Made by a program: the position numbers and the translations under genes
Shown: positions 1 to 9,114 of the stretch, piece after piece
Layout of the letters: each line of letters begins with the position of its first letter
How positions within the stretch are numbered: position 1 is the first letter of the stretch
Source: Shinisaurus crocodilurus
Lineage: Eukaryota > Chordata > Lepidosauria > Squamata > Shinisauridae
Assembly (NCBI GenBank): GCA_021292165.1
Contig: CM037877.1
Location: forward strand, 160,227,871 to 160,291,870
Direction of reading: 5' to 3'
Length of the DNA stretch: 64,000 nucleotides
Notes under the pieces: generated by a model
What the model saw: only the letters and a program-made list of their open reading frames with translations
What the model was told of the DNA's origin: nothing
Database searches by the model: none

Positions 1-414
1 AAGCATCACCAAAATTATGTCCCCATTTTTTGTCACCTGCTTCTTCCTTAAACAGGAAGCAGCAGTTTGGATGAATCTACTTCTGGATTCAAAGAGCTCC
101 GAGAATATAACTGATAGCCATGCTACCGGATGCCTGACTTGCTAGTTTGATCCAAGTTGTTTCAGTGCTAACAGAAGAAAAAAATACGGCACTAACAAAA
201 GGATTCTGGCAAAAAGGATATGATTTAAATAAGACCTTAACTCTTTCCGCTGAACCAAACTTTAGGCTTCAACACGTTCCATTTGTAGATAAAACATTAC
301 CGCCTCTTATGGTGTTTCACAGGCAAGTGACCCAATGGTTTTCACTGTGAGATACATAAAGATGGCATTCAGCCATATTCCACACTTTTTGAACGTATTT
401 GATGTCCTTTCTAT
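1..414. other. Intron 10 sequence, no recognised element
   Basis: This stretch is moderately AT-rich and looks single-copy. The short open frames at 147-350 and 335-598 have no recognisable motif and are taken as chance. Confidence 0.5.
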
Positions 415-552
415 CACCCATCCCCAACCTGCTGCCCTCCAGAGGTTTTGGACTTCAGCACCCATCAGCCTCAGCCAGCTTGGAGAACGATCAGGAATGT
501 TGGACATTGTAGTCAAAAAATGTCTGGAGGACACCAGCTTGGGGGAGGCTGA
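415..552. repeat. hAT-type foldback MITE, diverged
   Basis: The two ends are imperfect inverted copies: the left end holds ctgccctccagaggttttgg and the right end, read in reverse complement, holds gtgtcctccagacattttt, both followed by words close to gactacaatg. The centre carries the catcagcctcagcc word seen in other squamate hAT-type MITEs. No clean target duplication was seen. Confidence 0.6.
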
Positions 553-1078
553 TTTATATAGTCATAATAGACTAGGAAGCCATTGTAACATTTATTAAAA
601 ACCAAAGTGTATGTTAATATTTTAGAAATACCTTACTGCTTGAAAACAAAAATTACAATCCAGTAACCCCCGCACCCACCCACCGCCTAGTATAGACACA
701 AGGACCAGGGGAGTATAATTAGAAGTTGTGGTGAATAAATTACTGTATTTATTACATTTCCTCAAAATAATATTTTCCTAAATTTTAATATTATGTCAAA
801 TACCCCAGAATATAAACTATGTATCTTGAAAGATTAGTCTTCTTTCTGGTTACCTGTGTCCCCCTTGTGTAACTCTTAGGCCTCCACAATCTACATCTTT
901 TCTTGATCAGAGAGGTCTATTTCCCTATATATTTTGTAACTGGGGCATATTCAGTGTCTCATTAGTGTAAATTATGCAATAATCCAGGGTATGCGGCACA
1001 TAAATTACAACAAAGCAAACCCAACCCATTGTAATTAAAGCTGAAATAAAAAGCTTTCATAATAAAATGAATGATTAA
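553..1078. other. Intronic, AT-rich, no recognised element
   Basis: The only low-complexity feature is a C-rich patch near 666-688. Nothing else is recognisable. Confidence 0.45.
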
Positions 1079-1169
1079 GGGCACAATTCTATGCAGAAAT
1101 GTTTAGAGAGAAAAAAGTCCTACAACTCCCAGCATTCCCCAGCCATCAGTGAATGCTTAGGATTGTCCC
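1079..1169. repeat. Harbinger-like palindromic MITE, internally deleted
   Basis: It starts gggcacaattctatgcag, carries the family words agtcctacaactcccagc and attccccagcca, and ends gcttaggattgtccc. TTAA flanks both sides. The second arm of the palindrome is mostly missing compared with the full copy at 62244-62387. Confidence 0.65.
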
Positions 1170-1479
1170 TTAAGATGCCAGTCAGCAACTGAGTGTGTGT
1201 GCAGAGCATGCATGCTGGCCCCTGAAACTGCAATTTTAATTCTAAATTAAGTTATGCTTTGAAATGTTTGTAATTTTTATTTTAAAAAAATCCCTCCTAG
1301 AGTCAACAGCTTTTATTTTTGAAGATGTTCACGCTTTCATAGTAGAAGTTGTTCCTTTTATTGCAACATATTAGACAAGGCCTGTAAATATGATACACAG
1401 TGGCCCAGTTCAAGGTAATATTTCTGACATACAGAGCCCTGAACTGCTCAGGGACTGGATATCTGAAAGAATGCCATTC

Positions 1480-1792
1480 CCCATATATGCTGCCCGGGCC
1501 TTGAGGTCAGCTGGGTAGGCCCTTCTGAGGATGCCATCAGTGGCAGAGGTTAAAAAAATCTATAACTCATTGGAGGGCCTTCTCAGTAGTAGCACCCCAG
1601 TTGTGGAATTCTCACCCCTCCGAACTATGTCTGGCTCCTATGTTTAGTAATTTTTGGTTGTTTGATGATAATAATGTTAAGTTTCTGTTTTTAAATTATA
1701 TTTTATGTATTTTATTGTTGTGACCCACCCTGAAATCACATCTGATGAGAGGCAGGATATACCGTATGTATAAATAAATAAATAAATAAATA
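1480..1792 (+). mobile_element. L2-type LINE 3' end
   Basis: The sequence resembles the 3' terminus of squamate L2-like LINEs. It has a degraded coding tail (a Leu-Trp-Asn-like block near 1600), then a T-rich 3' UTR, the block gtgacccaccctgaaat with gaggcaggatata, and a (TAAA)n tail at 1770-1792. Confidence 0.55.
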
Positions 1793-2154
1793 AGAGTGGC
1801 TCCATACACAAATGTTCCCTGTCGCAAGGTCAGTATTTACAAGCTCATGGAAAGGGCCACACATTAATTGGAATCATGGGTCAGCACAAGGCCAGCAAAC
1901 TTTTAATTGGGGTTGTGAAAGTTGTGTTAGTTAATAAATGTTGGGCCACTTTTCTCTGTTCCAGATGGATTTTCTCAGCAAAGCACTTATTTTTTAAAAC
2001 CCACTTCTTGTGCCAGGTAGCTCTTTGAATGCATTTATACTGGACTAGAATGTGTCAAGTTCACATGTGTTCATTCATAAGTCTGTTCTGTTTAATATAA
2101 GAATTGTTTTTAAAATCTACACAAAAGTTGCTATTTAGATATGTATTTTTGAAC
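1793..2154. other. Intronic, no recognised element
   Basis: No repeat or coding signal was seen. Confidence 0.4.
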
Positions 2155-2295
2155 ATATTGTATTTATTTATTATATTTCTATACAACCCAATAGCCAAAC
2201 CTCTCTGGGCGGTTCACAACAATTCTTCTCATAAAATACACATTTCTAAACTATTTAACTTCAAAGTACACATTTCTAGATGTATTTTATCCTAA
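2155..2295 (-). repeat. LINE/SINE 3' tail fragment
   Basis: A TTTA-rich tail is followed by acaacccaatagccaaacc and ctctgggcggttcacaac, a block common in squamate repeats. Read on the minus strand it gives the usual 3' terminal order ending in a (TAAA) tail. The family is not assigned with certainty. Confidence 0.45.
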
Positions 2296-2633
2296 AATAT
2301 GCATTTTTATGCACTTTGATATGTTTTTTGATCTGAGAACTGCATAGCAAAATTTGGGGAAGCATGAAATTTGAAGGACAACTGCATTCTGAGCAGCATA
2401 TTAGACCTGGAGGTGCAGATCAGGTTGGATCCCTTTGAAATGCAGGTTTGAACAAAAAACCTCAAGCATCCTTCCTAGAATGGCCAATAAGATGCAACCT
2501 GGGTAGTTCATTTATACTTCTTGGAAAACTAAACTAAAGAGTCAAAATACTCAAATGTGTAAGTATAGCTCTTACCAATCTTAATGCTAAACTTCATATT
2601 TAAAAATCATGTAAAGTGAACTGCCAAATGTTG
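2296..2633. other. Intronic, AT-rich, no recognised element
   Basis: Nothing recognisable apart from short A/T runs. Confidence 0.4.
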
Positions 2634-2832
2634 ACAATGTGGCTACATGCTACCTCCAGTACCAGAGGCAGTATGCCTATGTAAACCAGTTGCTAGGGAA
2701 CATGGGCAGGAAGGTGCTGTTGCACTCATGTCCTGCTTGTGGGTTTCCTGTGGGCAGCTGGTTGGCCACTGTGTGAACAAAATGCTGGACTAGGTGGACC
2801 TTGGTCTGATCCAGCATGGCTCTTATGTCATG
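2634..2832 (+). mobile_element. CR1 LINE 3' end
   Basis: It shows the typical CR1 3' terminal block: gctacatgctacctccagta, gcaggacatgag on the opposite strand, gttggccactgtgtgaac, actaggtggaccttggtctg and the end gatccagcatggctctta. It is a 5'-truncated copy, as is usual for CR1. Confidence 0.85.
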
Positions 2833-2837
2833 TATTT

Positions 2838-2847
2838 CACACACGCA

Positions 2848-2879
<32 letters not shown>

Positions 2880-2919
2880 CACACACACACCACACACTGA
2901 GAGAGGGAGAGAGAGAGAG
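2838..2919. repeat. Compound (ACGC)n/(AC)n/(AG)n microsatellite
   Basis: Runs of acgc give way to ac and then ag. Open frames over this tract are artefacts of the dinucleotide repeat. Confidence 0.95.
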
Positions 2920-2984
2920 TTTAGGTTGCAAAGCTCACTGGTACAGGCCATGCATGTTTTGATTGGAGAACTCCATTGCAAAAA

Positions 2985-2989
2985 TGTAT
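2985..2989. repeat. Target-site duplication TGTAT, left side of solo LTR
   Basis: TGTAT precedes the LTR start at 2990 and recurs exactly at 10791-10795, right after the LTR end. It brackets the whole nested structure. Confidence 0.85.
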
Positions 2990-3335
2990 TGTGGAGAAAC
3001 GAGCCTTTGGGGGTACACACACACACCTCATGTGTGAACCGGCTGGGGTGGGGTGTGCATAGTTAGCGTTTGGAGAAAGGGGCCTTTGGGGGTTCCTGCA
3101 TGCATGCACATACACACACACACACACACACACACCTCCTCATGTGTAAACAAAGTGGGGCCAGTTGAGGGGGCTGGGAGGAAACTAGAGAAGTTGGCCT
3201 AGGGCTTTCATATGTAAATAGTTCAAGCCATGAGTCATGAGTTCCCTTCCCCCTGCCTGGCCAGGTGAAGTGCATGGTGATTGGCTAAGAGGCAGCAGGG
3301 GAGGGGGGGGAAAGGTATATTTCCCAAAGCGTGGG
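2990..3335 (+). mobile_element. Solo LTR (family B), 5' part, split by Gypsy insertion
   Basis: It begins TGTGGAGAAACGAGCC and contains two (CA)n tracts, the ccagttgagggggctgggag block and a ctttcatatgtaaatagttc block. It breaks off at GTGGG (3331-3335), where the Gypsy element starts. The remainder resumes at 10221. The same family is present in reverse orientation at 25045-26015, and that copy shows the LTR was continuous before the insertion. Confidence 0.9.
3331..3335. repeat. Target-site duplication GTGGG, left side of Gypsy element
   Basis: GTGGG directly precedes the 5' LTR and recurs at 10216-10220, directly after the 3' LTR. Five base pairs is the usual size for Ty3/Gypsy integrase. 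Confidence 0.9.
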
Positions 3336-3642
3336 TGTGGAGAAAGCCAACCTAAAACCCCTTTCTGACACACACACACACACCAAGGAGGGGGGAAGGA
3401 GACCCAGGGGGCAGAGACAGCCAGTCTCCACAGAGACCAACAGAGACAAACAACATCTGCATAGAATCACCCCAGGGGAGAAGGCAAGAAGCATCCCCAA
3501 GTTCGTCAATGCTCTCGTATATCAGCCCCATCTACATAAGACTTGAATACCTTGCGAGAGCAGACATTTCGGCACCCATAAGAAAGGGCCATTCAACACC
3601 ACAGGATGGGACCATTAAGCAGGTGGCTTCAAGGGGACCCCA

Positions 3643-3766
3643 CCCACCTGAGGAGGGTGGCAACCCACCTGATTGGCCGCCCACCTGAGGAGGGTGGCAA
3701 CCCACCTGATTGGCCACCCACCTGAGGAGGGTGGCAACCCACCTGATTGGCCACCCACCTGATTGC
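3643..3766 (+). repeat. 37-bp U3 tandem repeats with inverted CCAAT boxes
   Basis: Units start at 3643, 3680, 3717 and (partial) 3754. Each begins cccacctgaggaggg and ends cctgattggcc. Each carries ATTGG, the inverted CCAAT box bound by NF-Y-type factors, about 30-130 bp upstream of the TATA box. The arrangement suggests a promoter or enhancer array. The 3' LTR repeats it from 9424. Confidence 0.8.
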
Positions 3767-3794
3767 AGAGGGAGGGGCTACCTGAAACCCAAGG

Positions 3795-3801
3795 TATAAA
3801 A
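3795..3801 (+). promoter_or_regulatory. LTR TATA box
   Basis: TATAAAA lies downstream of the CCAAT-bearing repeats and about 475 bp upstream of the polyadenylation signal. This places transcription start near 3825. The equivalent in the 3' LTR is 9576-9582. Confidence 0.75.
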
Positions 3802-3919
3802 CACCCTGCGCAAGAGAACTGAGTTGTTAGACCTGATCAGCAGTCTTGCCCCATGCTTGGGGTAAGGGAACGAAGAGATCGGCAACCCCGGGTAGCAGCA
3901 CCCAGCGTACTCCAGCTAG

Positions 3920-4147
3920 CTGAAATCACTGGCCGCTTGAGTTGACCGGACCCCCGGGAAACCAAGCTGAAATCACTGGCCGCTTGGGTTGACCGGACCC
4001 CCGGGCAACCAAGCTGAAATCACTCACTAGCCGCTTAGGTAGACCAGACCTCCGCCGGGAACCCAGCTAGCCGCTTGGGTAGACCGGACCTCCGCCGGGA
4101 ACCCAGCTAGCAGCATGCGGTTGACCGGGCCTCTGCTGGAGCCCGAG
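3920..4147 (+). repeat. Degenerate 40-53-bp repeats in LTR R/U5
   Basis: Five successive units share a ccgcttgrgttgaccggacc-like core followed by cc(g)gggaaccmag. The starts are about 3920, 3967, 4014, 4067 and 4107. Unit length and sequence drift from left to right. The 3' LTR keeps the same array. Confidence 0.75.
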
Positions 4148-4270
4148 CTGAACTAACTAGCTGAGAGCCCTGAAATCACGGTGTCCTTGAGATTTCTTGC
4201 TTGCTACTTTGTGCTGTACTGATAAGCTGTATTGCTGGCGTGTGTCTAGGTTTGTGACGGTCATTTTGTA

Positions 4271-4276
4271 AATAAA
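4271..4276 (+). terminator. LTR polyadenylation signal AATAAA
   Basis: AATAAA is followed by a cttgttttataaaagatac stretch and a TTTTGTGG block that can serve as the downstream GU-rich element. The 3' LTR equivalent, which would end the genomic RNA, is at 10052-10057. Confidence 0.7.
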
Positions 4277-4434
4277 CTTGTTTTATAAAAGATACTTTTG
4301 TGGCTATAAGTTATCCCTTTGTTCTAGGCTAAGGGTGATAGTCGCTGAGAGACCTCAGAGAAGGCCCGCCCCCAAGACTCGCTACCCCCTTAGTATTGAA
4401 CCCGCGCAGAAGACCAGGTTGGCGGTCTTCCACT

Positions 4435-4452
4435 TGGTGGCAGCGGTGGGAT
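4435..4452 (+). promoter_or_regulatory. Primer binding site, tRNA-Leu
   Basis: TGGTGGCAGCGGTGGGAT immediately follows the 5' LTR. It is the exact complement of the 3' end of a vertebrate tRNA-Leu (AAG-type, ...ATCCCACCGCTGCCA plus CCA) as I recall it. Confidence 0.85.
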
Positions 4453-4509
4453 AACTTATTAGCCCAGAATATCTCCCAGACCCAAAGTAGCAAGAGCCTA
4501 AGGATCACC

Positions 4510-5586
4510 ATGGGCGACCCAGAGCCTGACAAAGCAACTGGGGGAGCCGAGCCACGGAGGCCCCTGCCCGCAACCCCCATCACCCCGGGGTTGGCAGCGC
4601 TGATCCGGCTGACAGAGCGGCAGAGGGAGCTGCTGGCAAGTCTAGGGCCGGGTGCCCGACCCAGGGGCCGCCCTATCCCAGTTCCGACAGATGGGAGAGA
4701 GGATGTGTGGACCGAGGACCCCGCTCCCCTGGAGCCCCTAGAGCCCTTCGAGCTTCCCTCAGACTAGATGGCACACGAGCGGGAGAGGATGGCCCACGAG
4801 CGCGAAATGATCCAGATGCAGATGGAGCTGGCCAAGATGCAGCTTGAGGCAGAAAAAACTCCCCCGATTGTCCCCTCCGCTCCTCCCCCTCCGTCGTGGG
4901 ACCGCAAGGCGTTCCCCTACTACAAGCCAGGGCAAGATGTCCTGATGTTTTTGCACATTTTTGAAATGGCGTGCCAAGAGCAGCGGGTCCCCGACAACTT
5001 GTGGTTGTCCGCCCTGCGAACCCAGGTCAGTGGGGACCTGGCTGACCTCCTCGGGGCGCATCTGCAGAAGACCCCGGCAAGCTACGAAGCGTTCAAGGCA
5101 GCGGTCAGACAACACTTCGCCCTCTCCGCCGAACATTGCCGGCGAAGATTTCGAGAGGGTAAACCTTCCCCTGGGACCACCCACGTGGCATGGGCAGCCC
5201 AGGTAATGCACGTCTGCGAGTCCTGGGTGGAGGCTTCCCGGGCCTCCACCCTGAAAGAAGTTGTCGAGCTGTTCGCCATAGAGCAGTTCTTCACCACCAT
5301 CCCGAAAGAGCTGGCCGCTGTCGTAAGAGATCAGAAGCCCCGTACCTGTGAGGCGGCGGGGATCATGGCCGACGAGATGGGGCTATACCAGACGGCCCCA
5401 TCCACCAAGGGAAGTTCCGCTGCCGTGGCCGGGAAGAACCCGGAGCCAGAAAAGGGCCTGCCCCGACGGCGCGGGGAGGCCCCTCGGACCAAGGAGAACC
5501 AAAACCCTCGGTCTGGGGCCTGCTTCCACTGTAACGAGATAAAACACCTGCGGCGGGATTGCCCCAAGCTCCAACCCAAGAACTGA
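4510..5586 (+). pseudogene. gag: Gypsy gag, SCAN-like capsid plus CCHC knuckle, with internal stop
   Basis: Gag packages the element RNA in the virus-like particle. The frame opens at ATG 4510 and runs to TGA 5584 (359 codons counting both stops), broken once by TAG at 4765. After a proline-rich N-terminus and a Glu/Met-rich helix (4768-4850) comes a capsid region. Its core has CRRRFREGK, VVELFAIEQFF and TIPKELAAVVRD, which match the SCAN-domain pattern of vertebrate zinc-finger proteins. That domain is known to derive from a Gmr1-like Gypsy capsid. A C-x2-C-x4-H-x4-C knuckle lies at 5521-5562. The residue before its His is Lys where Gly is usual, another possible G-to-A outcome. The same frame continues into protease beyond the TGA, so gag and pol may once have been one frame. 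Confidence 0.9.
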
Positions 5587-6090
5587 GATGCCCGTCCCTC
5601 ACCGAAGAAAGTAAGACACGTCGCGGGTGCTGCAGCCGCTCAGGACAACGACAGCGACGACGAGCGACAGTCGGTCCTCTCCCTCCATGCAAGCATCCCC
5701 GAAGATCGCAGTGCCGAAGAAGAACTCCAAGAGTGAGATTCCTACCGTCCTAAACCCCGTGCATCGCTGTATCGCATCGCCTCCCCAGACCAGCTGAGAT
5801 AGAGCCGCAAGCAATTCTGTGAGTCCATCTATATCAATAATGTTCCCCGGGTGGGGTATAGGGACACTGGGGCAGATGTAACGGCTCTGCCCCGGGACCG
5901 CGTAGAGAGGTCCCAACTTTTGTCAAGACGTACGTGTACGATCAAACCCTATAACTCCCCCGACATCACCGTCCCCATCGCCCGGGTCCGGATCAAGTAC
6001 CAGGGGTGAGAAGGAGAGATGGACGTAATCATCCATCGCCAAAAAGAGTGAAACATCATCATCGGGAACGACCTCGCGTTCCGGGTGGCC
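5587..6090 (+). pseudogene. Gypsy protease region, broken
   Basis: This stretch is in the same frame as gag. The aspartic protease signature D-T-G-A-D is at 5863-5877, preceded by VGYR, and the conserved IIIGNDLAF block near 6052-6078 marks the domain end. The frame is interrupted by TGA 5734, TAG 5800, TGA 6007 and TGA 6049. The first two lie in the acidic linker before the protease. Confidence 0.85.
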
Positions 6091-7610
6091 AAAGCTAAGA
6101 TGGGGGTCGTCACCCGAAGACAGGCAAGGCGAGGGGGGCCGCCCGTAACCGCACCGGTCCCAAAGCCTAAGCCCGTGCCCCCTCCACCACCCGGGGTGAC
6201 CCCATCCCCTGCGGGGCACCCCGGGGAAAACCAAGCCATAGCGGAGCCCCCGAAAGACGAAAGGTTTGCTCAGATGGCTAAAGACTTTGGGACACAAGCC
6301 CAATTCAAAAAAGCCCAGCGGCTAGACCCGTCCCTGCGAGAGTGTCGCGCCCTGGCCAACCAAGACCCCGGGGTATCCCTTGCCACAAAAAGATTTATCT
6401 GAGACAATAGAACTTTGTACCGAGAGTTCGAGCCAAAGGGGGAAGTGGCACCAGGGCGCAAGCAGAGGCAACTGGTAGTTCCCCAACGGTACCGCCGCGC
6501 TGTGTTGCACCTCGCCCACGACGTGGCATGGGGAGGACACCTAAGGCAAAAGCAGACCCAAGCTCGAATTACAGAGGGGTTCTACTGGCCCATGATCGCC
6601 TCCGACATTAAGGCTTACTGTCGGTCCTGCGATGTGTGCCAGCGAGTGGGACACAATCGCGATCACCCAAGAGCTCCCCTTCAGCCTTTTCCGGTGGTGG
6701 GGATCCCTTTTGAACAGATTGCTATGGACATAGTGGATCCCCTGAACCCGCCCACCAAGACGGAGAAAAAGTTTGTACTGACGGTAGTGGACTTTGCCAC
6801 CCACTACGCAGAGGCTTTTGCGCTCGCCTCCATCTCTGCAGCCAGCCTGGCTAAGACTCTGCTCTCTCTCTTTGCCCGCTTAAGAATGCCCCGCACGGTC
6901 GTGTCGGACTGCGGCACCGGGTTCATGTCTAAACTGTTCCAGAAGATGTGAGACCTGGGGGGGGGTTGACCATGTAACTTCGGTGCCTTACCACCACGAG
7001 ACCAACGGACTGGTTGAACGCTTCAACCAGACTTTGGAGAAAATGATCCGGGCGTACACTAGCCGTCACCCGAGAACTTAAGACCAAGCCCTACCCTACC
7101 TCCTCTTTGCCTACCGAGATGCTCCGCAAGAAAGCCTCGGGTTTTCCCCGAATGAACTGATGTTTAGTAGAGAACTACGGGGGCCCTTGGCTTTGTTGCG
7201 GGAGGAATGGGAGGGGGCTGCCGGCAGTTCGCCCGTGCCGGTTCACACTTTTCTGCAGCGGCTACGAGACACCCTCCACAGCGTTCGAGAAGCCGCCCAA
7301 CAGCATCTGAAGGCAGCCCAGCAGCGGCAAAAAGAGCTGTATGATAGAACCGCAATAGCCCAGACTTTTGAGGTGGGTGATAAAGTGTTGGTTCTGCGTA
7401 CCCTCAAAACAGACAAGCTGTGTCTTAAGTGGGAGGGTCCGGGGACTGTAGTTGAGAAACTTAGACCAGTCAACTACAAAATACTCTTTGCTGAGACTCC
7501 CAGAAAATGTAAAGTGTTTCATGTGAACATGTTAAAATTGTATGTGGACCAGAGTGCAAGACTAAGCTGTGTGAAAGAACATAATGATAAAGATTTCGCT
7601 GATAGAGATC
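6091..7610 (+). pseudogene. Gypsy integrase, placed upstream of RT, broken
   Basis: Integrase would insert the cDNA into host DNA. A zinc-binding HHCC module is visible at about 6508-6645 (HLAHDVAWGGH, then CRSCDVC). The catalytic core has D at 6727 (AMDIVDP), D at 6907 (VVSDCGTG) and E at 7016 (NGLVERFNQ), with D-D spacing of 60 codons and about 35 to the E. A GPY/F-type C-terminus (LKWEGPGTVVEKLRPVNY) lies near 7420-7476. Stops fall at TGA 6400, TGA 6949 and TAA 7079. The nine-G run at 6957-6965 shifts the frame by one, so everything downstream is in a different frame from gag. Position before RT is the Gmr1 hallmark. Confidence 0.9.
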
Positions 7611-9060
7611 TGTTGGGAGAATGGGGGGATAGTGGAAGAATAGAAGAAATCTCACTGTCACCCGCCCTGTCCGAGGCTCAGCGGGAGCAAATGAAGCGGG
7701 TGCCGGATGAATTTGAGACCATGTTCTCAGACCGCCCCGGGCGGACCCCACTCATCCAGCACACCATTCAAACGGGTGACAGCCCCCCTCTGCAATCTCT
7801 GCCATACCGGGCGGTAAGACCCCATGCTCAAGTCATTGCTGAAGAGGTCAAAGCCATGCTAGACCTAGGGGTGATCGTCCCTAGTTCTAGCCCATAGTCC
7901 TCCCCGATTGTCCTAGTGGCCAAAAAAGATGGGGGGGTGCGGTTCTGTGTAGACTATCAGAAAATCAACAAAGTGACCGTCCCTGACCCCTACCCCATCC
8001 CCAACATAGATGTCTTGCTAGAGAAGCTAGGGAGGGCCAAGTACATTACCACCCTAGACCTCACCAAGGGCTATTAGCAAGTTCCGCTGGACACGGATGC
8101 TGCGCTCAAGTCTGCCTTTGTCACACACCTAGGTTTATTCCAGTTCACCACTCTTCCCTTCAGAGTCCAAAATGGTCCGGCAACCTTTCAGAGGCTGGTG
8201 AATGGAATGCTGAACGGGTTGAGAGAATTTGCCTGTGCCTATCTAGACGACATAGCCATCTTTAGCTCCACTTGAGAGCAGCATCTGCAGCATGTCCGGC
8301 GGGTCTTCCAGCGGATCCGAGACGCTAGGTTGACGGTAAAAGCAAAGAAGTGCCAAGTAGGGCTAGGGGAGGTTGAGTACCTTAAACATCGCGTCAGAGG
8401 GGGGAGCATCAAACCCATAGAAGCTAAGATCGAGTCGGTTCAGAAATGGCCCCAACCCGCAACCAAAAAACAGGTGCAGGCTTTTCTGGGACTTGCAGGG
8501 TACTATCAGAAGTTTGTGCCACACTTCAGTCAGCTAGCCGCCCCTCTGACTGATCTTTATAAGAAGCGCCACCCAAACAGAGTCCAGTAGACCGCGGCTT
8601 GCCAGACCGCTTTCGACGAGTTAAAAGCCTGCCTCACGGCAGCTCCCATTCTGCAAGCCCCAGACTTCGAATCCCCCTTCGTTCTACAGACAGATGCCTC
8701 TGAGGCCGGGATGGGGGCGGTGTTGTTACAAAAGAAGGTGAAAGAAGGGCTGCGCCCCATTGCATACCTAAGCAAGAAGCTCCTGCCCAAAGAACGTAAT
8801 CTTGCCACCATTGAGAAAGAGTGCCTAGCCGTGGTGTGGGCCATCACCAAGTTGCGCCCCTACCTCTGGGGGAGACGGTTCCGCCTGCAGACTGACCATT
8901 CCCCCCTGTGCTAGTTAGATAGAGTCAAAGGCAACAACCAAAAACTCCTACAGTAGAGTCTGGCGTTGCAAGACTTTGACTTCGAAATTGAGCACATCAA
9001 AAATAAAGACAATGTCTTGGCTGATGCACTCTCCCGAGCTTTCTCAGGTGATGGGCAAGT
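7611..9060 (+). pseudogene. Gypsy reverse transcriptase and RNase H, broken
   Basis: Reverse transcriptase copies element RNA into cDNA and RNase H removes the RNA strand. RT motifs in order: PYRAVRPHA, the block before the stop at 7895, VAKKDGGVRFCVDYQKIN, TTLDLTKGY, LPFRVQNGPATFQRL, the catalytic Y-L-D-D at 8240-8251, and AFLGLAGYYQKFVPHFS. RNase H shows TDASEAGMGAVLLQ (D at 8693), TIEKECLAVVWAI and TDHSPL, then NVLADALSR near the end. Stops: TAG 7895, TAG 8075, TGA 8273, TAG 8588, TAG 8912, TAG 8954. Each lies where Gypsy polymerases usually have tryptophan. No stop precedes the 3' LTR: the frame reads on to 9469. Confidence 0.92.
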
Positions 9061-9104
9061 CGATGAGAAATTGGGGTGTGGGACCCCAATGCCATCTTTT
9101 CCCC

Positions 9105-9114
9105 GGGGGGGAGA
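9105..9114 (+). promoter_or_regulatory. Polypurine tract
   Basis: GGGGGGGAGA-type purines abut the 3' LTR start TGTAGA. This is the expected plus-strand primer position. Confidence 0.8.

Larger units (their letters stand above)
3336..4434 (+). repeat. Gypsy 5' LTR
   Basis: This is a 1,099-bp LTR with termini TGTGGA and TCCACT, which are near-inverted. U3 holds a CA tract and three and a half 37-bp repeats, followed by a TATA box at 3795. R/U5 holds further 40-50-bp repeats and the AATAAA signal at 4271. It is nearly identical to 9115-10215. Confidence 0.95.

Noticed and set aside
2677..3509. Several small open frames rich in Cys-Val or His-Thr
   Set aside because: They are translations of (CA)n/(GT)n tracts in the CR1 flank and the LTRs, not genes.
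3643..3766. Regular 37-bp repeats resembling a CRISPR array
   Set aside because: The units are contiguous with no spacers, lie in an LTR U3 of a vertebrate retroelement and recur in the other LTR.
4759..5211. 150-codon frame on the minus strand over gag
   Set aside because: It is the antisense shadow of gag. The sense frame carries the SCAN-like and CCHC motifs.
4765..5586. Stop-codon readthrough as a regulated gag-pol strategy
   Set aside because: There are 15 stops of all three types spread over every domain plus a frameshift. This is damage, not recoding.
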